A DNA stretch of 14,390 bases, taken from assembly GCA_943324925.2 (NCBI GenBank), contig CALPNL020000031.1, positions 1 through 14,390 of the forward strand, written 5' to 3'. A model generated the notes under the pieces. It saw nothing but the letters and a program-made list of their open reading frames with translations. It searched no databases and had not been told where the DNA came from. The position numbers and the translations under genes are program-made. Below, one piece after another: positions 1 to 7,481 of this stretch (position 1 is its first letter; every line of letters starts with the position of its first letter). The DNA comes from Chitinophaga pinensis (GTDB lineage: Bacteria > Bacteroidota > Bacteroidia > Flavobacteriales > Flavobacteriaceae).

Positions 1-297
1 ATAGGAATTGGAGCCTCTGCACACCAGGCTTGGTCAGCTAATATCTTCACAACAGTTTCCGATATGTTTCCTAAAAAAGCAATTGCGTCGATCATTGGAA
101 TAGGAGGAATGGCCGGTGGATTTGGCGGTGTTTTAGTTTCTAAGATGGGAGGTTATTTATTCGATTATTATGATAGTTTAGGCGAAATTCAAACCGGTTA
201 CACCATTATGTTTGTCGTTTGTGCGGTAGCCTACTTAATTGCTTGGTCGGTAATGAAATTGCTAGTTCCAAAATACAGTCCGATAACTAACTTGTAA
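1..297 (+). CDS. C-terminal fragment of an ExuT-like hexuronate MFS transporter (5' end outside window)
   Basis: The reading frame is open from base 1 and ends with TAA at 295-297, so 98 C-terminal residues are visible; the ATG at 64 is internal, because conserved family sequence lies before it. The fragment begins with a stretch containing SAHQAWSANIFT and VSDMFPKKAIASIIG, followed by a glycine-rich GIGGMAGGFGG segment and two hydrophobic helices. This block is typical of the ExuT/hexuronate branch of the major facilitator superfamily, which imports glucuronate, galacturonate or related sugar acids by proton symport across the inner membrane. It lies 26 nt before a secreted beta-helix protein and upstream of GH88 and lyase genes, so uptake of uronic acid released by the locus is the natural role. 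The family is clear; the exact substrate is inferred. Confidence 0.88.
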   Translation: MGIGASAHQAWSANIFTTVSDMFPKKAIASIIGIGGMAGGFGGVLVSKMGGYLFDYYDSLGEIQTGYTIMFVVCAVAYLIAWSVMKLLVPKYSPITNL

Positions 298-323
298 TTT
301 TTTTCATATTTAAATCAATTAAA

Positions 324-1997
324 ATGAGATACTTATATTCAAATTTAAAAAAAAATTGGTTACTTTTTGGGACACTAATTTTCGGATTGTGTTTTAAATT
401 TCAAAATGTTTGTGCTCAAGATTTACCAGAAATTATTAGCAAAAAAGAAGTTGCTACTTTAAATTTCTTACCCGATTTTAGTTATGCAGGTTATCATTTT
501 GGAAATACTAGTATACCCGAAATCAAGGAAAAATTAATATTTGCAACTGATTTTGGTGTTAAAGCAAATGACAATTTAGATGATTCTAAAGCGTTGCTAA
601 AAGCATTAAAAGCGGCTCATGAAGTCACGGGAAATGTAGTACTTCAATTGCCGGCTGGAAAAATAATTTTGAGTGATATTCTCTATATTGAAAGAAGCAA
701 TTTTGTTTTAAGAGGAGCTGGATCAGGTACTCAGGGAACAGAAATTTACTGCCCTCGACCGATGATGTATTTGAAAGATCAAGAATCTTTAGCTGAATTA
801 AGAGAATATTTAACTTCAACAGGAAAAAGACAAGTAGAAAAAGAAAACAATATTGATTTGCCTTTCTCTCAATTTGCCTGGTCTGCTGGATTTATTTGGA
901 CACAAGTACCTAATCAAAGGGTAAAGTCCTATATGGAGAAATATGAAACTCCACCCACTATTTTTGCAAAAGTAATTAAAGGTAATAGAGGGGAAAAAGA
1001 GTTTTTTGTTTCTGATATAAATGGTTTAAAAGTAGGTGATGTTGTAGAATTGGATTTATTCAATAAGGAAGGTGAAAAATCGGAAATTATCGAAGCGTTA
1101 TATAGAAATTCGAGAACTAAAATTGGTTATTCTCATTGGAAACAACCCAATTTAGCTTTAGTTAGACAGCAAGTTGAAATTGTTTCTATATCTAAAAATA
1201 AAATTACAATCAAAACGCCATTACTTCTTGATATTAAACCAAATTATCAAGCGTTGTTGGTTGAATGGAAACATTTAACAGAGGTTGGGATTGAGCATTT
1301 GAGAATTAGTTTCCCAGATACCCCAAGAGTGGCACATCATATAGAACAAGGGTATAACGGTATTTTTTTAACTCGTTTATTTAATAGCTGGGTTCAGGAT
1401 GTGACAATCAATAATGCGGAAAGCGGAATATTAACTGAGGAAATTGCAAATGTCACTATTAAAGATATAGTTACAGAAGGAAAAAATATTGCACACTATA
1501 CTGTTGAGATGGGAGGAGTTCATAACGTTTTAGTTGAAAATTTAAAGGTGTATAATAAAGCAGTTCATCCTCTAAGTTTCAATACTTTCGCTACCAAAAA
1601 TGTATATGAAAATTGCGAAATTTTTATCGATCCTGATTTAGACCAACATGCTGGTGCCAATCATCAAAATTTATTTGATAATATAAAAGTCCATTTTGAT
1701 GCGGATAATTCCAATAAATATCCATTATTTGCTGGTGGTGGTGCTAATTATTGGAAGCCTTCCCACGGGGCGTATTCTACTTTTTGGAATATTAATATTG
1801 AGGTAAATAGTACTACTAATTCCCCAATTGAGCTCAACGGAATGGATGAAGGCCCCTATGCAAGAATTATTGGTGTTAATGGAAACAGATCATTTTCTGT
1901 AAAATACGGCCCCGATGCCTTTATCGAATTTGTAAATAAACCAATGACAAAAATTCCTTCATTGTATTATTATCAATTAAAAAAACGAATAAAATAA
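324..1997 (+). CDS. Secreted right-handed beta-helix (pectin-lyase-fold) protein, activity unassigned
   Basis: A protein of 557 residues with a Sec signal peptide: a basic start, hydrophobic core at about 12-24, likely cleavage after VCA31. Residues 72-135 carry the entry signature of the pectate_lyase_3 superfamily (ATDFGVKANDNLDDSKALL, then LPAGKIIL and the VLRGAGSGTQGT turn). From about 315 the chain reads as short beta-helix coils rich in N, V and I (for example VQDVTINNAESGI, IANVTIKDI, VLVENLKVY), closed by the His-rich segment DLDQHAGANHQNLFDNI at 438-454. An insert at about 145-310 interrupts the helix. I do not see the GH28 catalytic NTD/DD set. The fold is well supported; the reaction is not. 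It could be a polysaccharide lyase, a glycosidase or an epimerase. It sits 26 nt after the hexuronate transporter and 66 nt before the regulator, so it is probably co-transcribed with the transporter and acts on the locus substrate in the periplasm. Confidence 0.8.
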   Translation: MRYLYSNLKKNWLLFGTLIFGLCFKFQNVCAQDLPEIISKKEVATLNFLPDFSYAGYHFGNTSIPEIKEKLIFATDFGVKANDNLDDSKALLKALKAAHEVTGNVVLQLPAGKIILSDILYIERSNFVLRGAGSGTQGTEIYCPRPMMYLKDQESLAELREYLTSTGKRQVEKENNIDLPFSQFAWSAGFIWTQVPNQRVKSYMEKYETPPTIFAKVIKGNRGEKEFFVSDINGLKVGDVVELDLFNKEGEKSEIIEALYRNSRTKIGYSHWKQPNLALVRQQVEIVSISKNKITIKTPLLLDIKPNYQALLVEWKHLTEVGIEHLRISFPDTPRVAHHIEQGYNGIFLTRLFNSWVQDVTINNAESGILTEEIANVTIKDIVTEGKNIAHYTVEMGGVHNVLVENLKVYNKAVHPLSFNTFATKNVYENCEIFIDPDLDQHAGANHQNLFDNIKVHFDADNSNKYPLFAGGGANYWKPSHGAYSTFWNINIEVNSTTNSPIELNGMDEGPYARIIGVNGNRSFSVKYGPDAFIEFVNKPMTKIPSLYYYQLKKRIK

Positions 1998-2063
1998 ATT
2001 TCTTTGTTATCAACTTTATATGTGTTAATTTCACTATAAATTTTATGTTGATTGTAATAAAAA

Positions 2064-5000
2064 ATGAAAAAAACTTTTGTTAAATTACTTTTTATTTTTC
2101 TTTCTGTACACTGTTTTTCTCAATCTAGCCTTTATAGATTAAAAAACATTACTACAGTAAATGGGCTTTCTCAAAGCTCTGTTATTGCGATTCATCAAGA
2201 TTTACAAGGTCAAATGTGGTTTGGAACTCGTGACGGTTTGAACAGATATGACGGAAGTACCATTACTGTTTTTAGAAACAATCCCAAGGATTCTTTATCT
2301 ATTTGTAACAACGATATACTTTCGATTGAAGGTGATAAAAGCGGAAATTTGTGGGTAGGAACTTATAATGGATTGAATTATTACAATCCTGTATCTAATA
2401 TTTTTAAGCGTTATTTTCATGGAAATTCAGGGAATTCATTGTGTAATAATACAGTATGGAAAATTAAAGAGATTAATAATGAAATTTGGATTGCCACTGC
2501 CGGAGGACTTTCGATTTTTAATAAAACCACTCAAAAATTTACCTCAGTTTCTCATAATTCAAAGAACTTTTCAAGTTTACCTAATAATTTTGTATTATCT
2601 ATTTATAAAACCAAAAAGGGGGTAATATGGGTTGGAACAGCTAAAGGGCTGTGTCAACTAGTGAGCAGGAAAGGCGATTCATTTGTGTTCAAACAATTCT
2701 ATAATTCCAATAATGAAAGTCTTTACGTTCAAGATATTAAGGAAGATAAATTTGGAACTATTTGTGTTGCAACAAAACAACACGGACTTTTAAAGTTAGA
2801 TCTAAAGTCGAATAAATTAGTTCCTTTTTCAAAAAATCTAACAGATTCAGATGTAAGATCCATTGATTTTGATAAAAATGATGTTGCCTGGGTTGGAACT
2901 TATGAAGGTTTATTTACCATTCAAAATTCTGGAAATGTAATTAAGGTTTATAATAATCCAGACAAAAAATTGAGTTTTGGAAAAATTAAATCTGTATTTA
3001 CTGATAGAAAAGGTTCTGTTTGGATTGGCTCATATTATAATGGCATCAGTTTTTGGGATGAATCCAATAATAATTTTACCAATATTAATCAGAATTCAGG
3101 ATCTAGTGCCTTGAGTTATGATGTAGTAAGCTCCTTAGCATCAGATTCCAATACAATTTATATTGGTACTGAAGGAGGAGGAATTACTGTTTTGGATAGT
3201 AAAACAGGATTTACTTCTAAAATAAATGGTGCTGCAATTATCAATGTAAAATCTTTGTATTTATCCAACTCAGGAATTCTATGGATTGGAACTTTTACAG
3301 AAGGAATAGCTGCATACGATACAAAATCGAATCGCTTTGTTAACGAATTGATTAATCCAAATCTAAAAAGCATTTTAAAAGAATCAGGTGTTTATGTAAT
3401 TAAGAAAGGACGTAAGGACGGAGTATTATGGATTGGTACTTTTGGAAAAGGATTAATTCGCTACGACAGTAATTCTAAAACCTATCAAATGATAGGAAAT
3501 GATAATTACTACGATAATTTTTTAACCAACAACCGAGTAAGAGCAGTGTTAATTGATAAAAAAGATAATTTATGGATCGGTACTCAAAGTGGATTAAACG
3601 TTATTAATCTGAATGATTTTGATAATAACACCTACCATATTAAGCATTATTTCTTCGATAATAAATTACTTTCAGGAGATGATATTTTATCTCTTTATCA
3701 AGATCAATCAGGAAAAATTTGGGTCGGAACCAAAGCGAAAGGTCTTTACGTATATAATGGTTCAAATTTCAATAAAATAAATATTAAAAAAGATGATTTT
3801 GAGGTCACTTCAATTCACTCTCTAGCTGAAGATGATTCAAATAATCTTTGGATGAGTTCTAATTTTGGAATTATCAAATACAATTTAAATTCCAAAACCA
3901 GTTTCATTTATGATCAAAAGGAAGGTTTAGTAAGTAATGAATTCAATGACAATGCTTTTCTAAAACTAGGAAATAATAAATTCTATTATGGTGGACCTTC
4001 AGGAATAACTTACTTTAACACTAAAAAATTACCGGTAAATAAATATTCCCCACAAGTAATATTGACCGATTTTAAAATTGGAAATAAATCAATTAATGTT
4101 GCCAATGAAAACGACCTACTTGAAAAATCAATAGCCTACACCAAATCGCTAACTTTAAGTTACGATAAAGCCAATTTCACGATTAATTTTGCTACCCCAA
4201 ACTTTATTAATTCCACTAATAATCAATATTCGTATCGTTTAGTTGGTTTGGATAATGAGTGGACCACAACATCAAGTACATTTGCAACATTTACAATTCA
4301 AAATTCAGGAACCTACCTATTTGAAGTTAAGGGAGCCAATAATGATGGAATTTGGAATAAAATGCCAACTACATTAGAAATTGTTGTAAAACCAGCACCT
4401 TGGAAAAGTTGGTGGGCAATTTGTATTTATCTAATGTTAATTTGGGCTTCTTTATATGGATTTGTTTGGATTGTAAAATCGAAAGAAAAATTACGCCAAG
4501 AATTACTTTTAGAATACCGTGAAAACGAAAGAAGTAAAAAAGATAATAACGCCAAGCTTCAATTTTTTACCAATATTTCTCACGAATTTCGAACCCCATT
4601 GACTCTAATTTTGGGTCCGTTACAGCAAATTTTGTTAAATTATAACGGAACAAATGAAATGTATAAAAAATTACTTGTTATTGAAAGTAGCGCCAACCAT
4701 TTGCTTAAATTGATTAATAGATTGATGGATTTTAGAAAATATGAAACCAATCAATTTACGCTTGAAGCTGCAGAAGGAAACCTGGTTAAATATATCAAAG
4801 AAATCTTTTTATCCTTTACAGAATATGCTAAGGATGGTGGATATAAATATACATTTGAATCTTCAGATGATGAAATATTGGTTTATTTTGATCGATTAAA
4901 ATTGGAGCGTGTTTTCTATAATTTAATTTCAAATGCTTTCAGATATACTCCAAAAGGTGGGGAAATTAGTATTAGAATTAAAAAAGAAAAAAAGGAAGTT

Positions 5001-6146
5001 ATTATTGAAGTGGATGATAATGGAATTGGAATTGCTAAAGAATACGTTGACAAAATTTTCGATTTATTTTTTGAAATACCTACCAATAATGAGGTTCAAG
5101 CCAATTACAATAAAGGAACTGGAATAGGTTTATCCATCGTAAAAAACATTGTTAACCTTCACAAAGGAATTATCAGTGTGGTTAATAAGAAGCCCTCGAA
5201 TGGCGTAATATTTAAGGTGGTTATGAAAACGGGTAGTAGCCATCTTTCCGAAAGTGAAATAATCAAAGACTTTAAAATAAGTGATGACGTTGCGCAATAT
5301 GAAGCGCAACTAGAAAAAACTCAAAACATTGATCAAGAAGATATTAGTGACATAGAAGTAAGTGAAGATAAGTTAACGATTTTAATTGTGGAAGACCATA
5401 AAGTACTGCGTTCTTTCATGAAAAACCTCCTTAAAAAAGAGTACAATGTAATTGTTGCAGAAAATGGCGAAATCGGACTTAAAAAAGCGCTTAAATTTAT
5501 TCCAGATTTAATCGTAAGTGATGTAATTATGCCAGTAATGGTAGGAACAGAATTGTGTGCTAAGATTAAAGAAAATATTAAAACAAGTCATATTCCAGTG
5601 ATCTTATTAACTTCTAGATCGTCTTTGATTTATAAAATCGAAGGTTTGGAAAGTGGCGCAGATGATTACATTAGCAAACCTTTTGATTTAACAGAATTTA
5701 AGTTGCGGATCAAGAATTTATTAGCTTCCAAGCAAAGACTAAAGGCTAAATTCTCTTCTTCAAATAGTTTTACACCTAGCGAAATTGCTGTTTCTTCACT
5801 TGATGAACAATTATTAAAGAAAGCATTTAAAGTAGTGGAAGACAATATTTCCAATGAACAATTCGATATTCCCTTCTTCTGTGCAGAATTGGGAGTGAGT
5901 AGGACCATGTTGTTTACAAAAATTAAAGCGTGGTCTAATTTCACACCTAACGAATTTATTCATGAAATTAGAATGAAAAGAGCTGCTCAATTATTAGAAC
6001 AAAACAAAATTAATATTTCTCAAATTAGTTATAAAGTAGGGTTTAACAATCCTAAATATTTTAGCAAATGCTTCCAGAAGAAATTCGGAGAAACCCCTTC
6101 GCAATATCAAAGTAAGTTCTCTAACGACGCTAAAACAGACTATTAA
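2064..6146 (+). CDS. Hybrid two-component system regulator (HTCS): sensor kinase, receiver and AraC domain in one protein
   Basis: A complete HTCS of 1360 residues. After a signal peptide (1-20) come about 14 Reg_prop propeller repeats marked by W-[VIF]-G-T-like motifs at roughly 52, 97, 142, 189, 234, 276, 320, 366, 407, 456, 504, 553, 596 and 641, enough for two seven-bladed propellers. A Y_Y_Y domain follows (about 715-777), then one membrane helix (783-804). The cytoplasmic part has HisKA with the H-box NISHEFRTPLT (phosphoacceptor His840), HATPase_c with N957, DDNGIGI (984-990) and GTGIGLS (1018-1024), a receiver with acidic pair E1110/D1111, phosphoacceptor Asp1153 and Lys1205, and an AraC-type HTH at about 1250-1350. 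All key residues are present, so it should be functional. Family members bind an oligosaccharide in the periplasm and activate the adjacent PUL. It lies between the transporter/beta-helix pair and the enzyme operon, both likely targets. The ligand cannot be predicted. Confidence 0.97.
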   Translation: MKKTFVKLLFIFLSVHCFSQSSLYRLKNITTVNGLSQSSVIAIHQDLQGQMWFGTRDGLNRYDGSTITVFRNNPKDSLSICNNDILSIEGDKSGNLWVGTYNGLNYYNPVSNIFKRYFHGNSGNSLCNNTVWKIKEINNEIWIATAGGLSIFNKTTQKFTSVSHNSKNFSSLPNNFVLSIYKTKKGVIWVGTAKGLCQLVSRKGDSFVFKQFYNSNNESLYVQDIKEDKFGTICVATKQHGLLKLDLKSNKLVPFSKNLTDSDVRSIDFDKNDVAWVGTYEGLFTIQNSGNVIKVYNNPDKKLSFGKIKSVFTDRKGSVWIGSYYNGISFWDESNNNFTNINQNSGSSALSYDVVSSLASDSNTIYIGTEGGGITVLDSKTGFTSKINGAAIINVKSLYLSNSGILWIGTFTEGIAAYDTKSNRFVNELINPNLKSILKESGVYVIKKGRKDGVLWIGTFGKGLIRYDSNSKTYQMIGNDNYYDNFLTNNRVRAVLIDKKDNLWIGTQSGLNVINLNDFDNNTYHIKHYFFDNKLLSGDDILSLYQDQSGKIWVGTKAKGLYVYNGSNFNKINIKKDDFEVTSIHSLAEDDSNNLWMSSNFGIIKYNLNSKTSFIYDQKEGLVSNEFNDNAFLKLGNNKFYYGGPSGITYFNTKKLPVNKYSPQVILTDFKIGNKSINVANENDLLEKSIAYTKSLTLSYDKANFTINFATPNFINSTNNQYSYRLVGLDNEWTTTSSTFATFTIQNSGTYLFEVKGANNDGIWNKMPTTLEIVVKPAPWKSWWAICIYLMLIWASLYGFVWIVKSKEKLRQELLLEYRENERSKKDNNAKLQFFTNISHEFRTPLTLILGPLQQILLNYNGTNEMYKKLLVIESSANHLLKLINRLMDFRKYETNQFTLEAAEGNLVKYIKEIFLSFTEYAKDGGYKYTFESSDDEILVYFDRLKLERVFYNLISNAFRYTPKGGEISIRIKKEKKEVIIEVDDNGIGIAKEYVDKIFDLFFEIPTNNEVQANYNKGTGIGLSIVKNIVNLHKGIISVVNKKPSNGVIFKVVMKTGSSHLSESEIIKDFKISDDVAQYEAQLEKTQNIDQEDISDIEVSEDKLTILIVEDHKVLRSFMKNLLKKEYNVIVAENGEIGLKKALKFIPDLIVSDVIMPVMVGTELCAKIKENIKTSHIPVILLTSRSSLIYKIEGLESGADDYISKPFDLTEFKLRIKNLLASKQRLKAKFSSSNSFTPSEIAVSSLDEQLLKKAFKVVEDNISNEQFDIPFFCAELGVSRTMLFTKIKAWSNFTPNEFIHEIRMKRAAQLLEQNKINISQISYKVGFNNPKYFSKCFQKKFGETPSQYQSKFSNDAKTDY

Positions 6147-6214
6147 CATTCCTTTTATTTCCTTTTTGGATTTTTGAATACCCTATTTTGTATTATTGAA
6201 ATCTAATCTCATTT

Positions 6215-6222
6215 TATATTTG
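6215..6222 (+). promoter_or_regulatory. Candidate Bacteroidota -7 promoter element (TATATTTG) for the enzyme operon
   Basis: TATATTTG matches the TAnnTTTG consensus recognised by the primary sigma factor of Bacteroidota at every fixed position. The -33 TTG partner is less clear: one TTG ends at 6190 (24-nt spacer) and another at 6198 (16-nt spacer), just outside the usual spacing of about 17-23 nt. A weak -33 region would fit a promoter that needs an activator such as the HTCS. Initiation would fall near 6229 and give a leader of about 75 nt before the GH88 start. Confidence 0.4.
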
Positions 6223-6228
6223 TAGAAT

Positions 6229-6254
6229 AAATTAGGAATTATTAACCCTAATTT
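6229..6254. repeat. Perfect 8-bp inverted repeat, AAATTAGG-N10-CCTAATTT
   Basis: The arms 6229-6236 and 6247-6254 are exact reverse complements separated by 10 nt. The element starts where transcription from the -7 box at 6215 would begin, so it could be a leader hairpin or a protein-binding dyad. Its AT-rich arms would make a weak hairpin, and such dyads also arise by chance in AT-rich DNA, so function is uncertain. Confidence 0.35.
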
Positions 6255-6260
6255 GAATTG

Positions 6261-6275
6261 CGATTATTGTAATCG
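6261..6275. repeat. Perfect 6-bp dyad CGATTA-TTG-TAATCG, possible operator
   Basis: Arms 6261-6266 and 6270-6275 are exact reverse complements around a 3-nt centre, 27 nt before the GH88 start codon. A three-base centre is better suited to a dimeric DNA-binding protein than to a stable RNA hairpin. It is the second dyad in about 50 nt. No binding protein can be named from the sequence. AraC-type HTCS domains often use other arrangements such as direct repeats, so this is only a candidate. Confidence 0.3.
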
Positions 6276-6302
6276 TATTTTCTATTAATTTGAAGATTTA
6301 AA

Positions 6303-7475
6303 ATGAAGAAATTAATTATCGTTTTTTTTATCAGTTTGTTTTTCTCCGTGAATCACAATTTGCTTGCGCAAAATAAACTATCAGATAAAACTTTAAATAA
6401 TAAGATAAGTTTAAGATTTGGTTTTCTTTTGGATTACCCAGTAGACTCACTTTCCATTCCTAGGAGCGTGAATATCTCGAATGGATTATTTAAAAAAATA
6501 AAATCAAAAGATTGGACCAGCGGTTTTTTTCCAGGTACCCTTTGGCAAATATATCAATTAACGGGAGAGGTAAAATTCAAAGAAAAAGCGGCAGTTTGGA
6601 ATGCTTTTATTGAAAAAGAAAAATTAAACGGAACCACTCACGATATGGGTTTCAAAGTTTACTGCAGTTTCGGCAAAGGTTTAGCTGTTGAGAATAATGA
6701 AAAGTATAAGAAAATTATCGTTAAAAGTGCTCAAACCCTTATTACCAGATTCAATTCCAAAATAGGTGCAATTAGATCTTGGGATCACAGCAGGGAACTG
6801 TTTGATTACCCCGTTATTATTGATAATATGTTAAACCTCGAATTGCTATTTGAGGCATCTATAATTTCTGGAGATCCTACTTTTAGAAACATTGCGATCC
6901 AACATGCAACTACCACACTTAAAAATCATTTCAGAAAAGACAATAGCTGTTACCATGTAGTTGATTACGACACAATTTCAAATGGAGTCAGAAAGAAAGC
7001 TACATTTCAAGGCTTTAACGATGAGTCAACTTGGTCTAGGGGACATTCTTGGGCTGTTTATGGTTTTACAATGTGCTACCGTTATACTAAAAACATAGAA
7101 TATTTGAAACAAGCCGAAGCTACGGCAAAATATTTTATCAATAATAAAAACATGCCAAAAGATGGAATTCCATACTGGGATTTAAAAGACCCAAGTATTC
7201 CTAATGCCCCTAGGGATGCATCTTCAGCAGCCGTTATGGCATCGGCATTAATCGAATTGTATAATTTCACAAAAGATAAAACTTATCTTGATTACTCAAA
7301 TAAGGTAATAAATTCGCTAAGTTCTGATAAATATCTGCTTAATTATTCTGTTAAAGTCCCTTTTTTATTAGATCATAGCACAGGAAACTGGCCTAAAAAA
7401 GATGAAATAGACCAACCTATAAATTACGCTGATTACTACTTTTTAGAAGCAATTATTAGAAAACAATCTCTATAA
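6303..7475 (+). CDS. GH88 unsaturated glucuronyl hydrolase, secreted
   Basis: A protein of 390 residues, normal for GH88, with a signal peptide likely cleaved near LLAQ23. GH88 enzymes hydrate the 4,5 double bond of a Delta-4,5-unsaturated uronic acid at the non-reducing end of lyase products, releasing a keto-acid that rearranges. The diagnostic (alpha/alpha)6-barrel motifs are present: WTSGFFPGTLW (71-81), THDMGFKVYC with Asp114 (matching the first catalytic Asp of Bacillus UGL), VIIDNMLN with Asp174 (the second), TWSRGHSWAVYGF with His248, and RDASSAAVMASALIEL (304-319). The 60-residue spacing of the two Asp is close to that in Bacillus UGL. It is probably the first gene of the enzyme operon, following the promoter-like region, and GH2 starts 6 nt after its stop. 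Its presence implies that a polysaccharide lyase acts upstream; the PF05426 gene at 9925 is the obvious partner. GH88 is favoured over the related GH105 by the overall motif set. Confidence 0.93.
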   Translation: MKKLIIVFFISLFFSVNHNLLAQNKLSDKTLNNKISLRFGFLLDYPVDSLSIPRSVNISNGLFKKIKSKDWTSGFFPGTLWQIYQLTGEVKFKEKAAVWNAFIEKEKLNGTTHDMGFKVYCSFGKGLAVENNEKYKKIIVKSAQTLITRFNSKIGAIRSWDHSRELFDYPVIIDNMLNLELLFEASIISGDPTFRNIAIQHATTTLKNHFRKDNSCYHVVDYDTISNGVRKKATFQGFNDESTWSRGHSWAVYGFTMCYRYTKNIEYLKQAEATAKYFINNKNMPKDGIPYWDLKDPSIPNAPRDASSAAVMASALIELYNFTKDKTYLDYSNKVINSLSSDKYLLNYSVKVPFLLDHSTGNWPKKDEIDQPINYADYYFLEAIIRKQSL

Positions 7476-7481
7476 CTATTT

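Larger units (their letters stand above)
6147..6302. other. Intergenic regulatory region between the HTCS gene and the enzyme operon
   Basis: This 156-nt gap is the only sizeable non-coding stretch in the window. It is very AT-rich and begins with T-rich tracts directly after the HTCS stop. It holds a perfect Bacteroidota -7 box and two perfect inverted repeats, listed separately. I see no GC-rich hairpin followed by a U-tract that would be a convincing intrinsic terminator for the HTCS gene, so some read-through is possible. Its position before the GH88-GH2-lyase-sulfatase series makes it the likely site of HTCS-controlled initiation; that role is inferred. Confidence 0.6.

Noticed and set aside
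64..297. A 77-residue small membrane protein starting at the ATG at 64
   Set aside because: The frame is open to base 1 and the upstream 21 codons encode conserved ExuT-family sequence (SAHQAWSANIFT), so this is the tail of a larger gene cut by the window edge.
541..720. GH28 polygalacturonase as identity for the beta-helix protein
   Set aside because: The N-terminal entry motif is shared by the whole pectate_lyase_3 superfamily, and the catalytic NTD/DD arrangement of GH28 is not seen; the isolated SHG and RIK strings near the C-terminus are out of context.
2003..2033. A possible promoter before the HTCS gene, TTTG-N19-TAATTTCA
   Set aside because: The spacing is right but the -7 box matches only four of the six fixed positions, and such partial matches are expected by chance in DNA this AT-rich.
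2419..2625. A 68-codon open frame inside the HTCS gene, and a similar one at 4933-5127
   Set aside because: Both overlap in another frame a protein with continuous Reg_prop or HATPase signatures, and their translations show no domain or composition typical of a real protein.
5666..5944. Antisense open frame of 92 codons opposite the receiver/AraC part of the HTCS; others at 625-819, 3158-3373, 7082-7270, 8150-8368, 9322-9543, 10282-10473 and 10511-10744
   Set aside because: All lie wholly within strongly supported + strand genes and have no recognisable domains; they are shadows of coding sequence.
6147..6180. Terminator after the HTCS gene
   Set aside because: The segment is T-rich but has no stem preceding a T-run; without a hairpin an intrinsic terminator is not supported.
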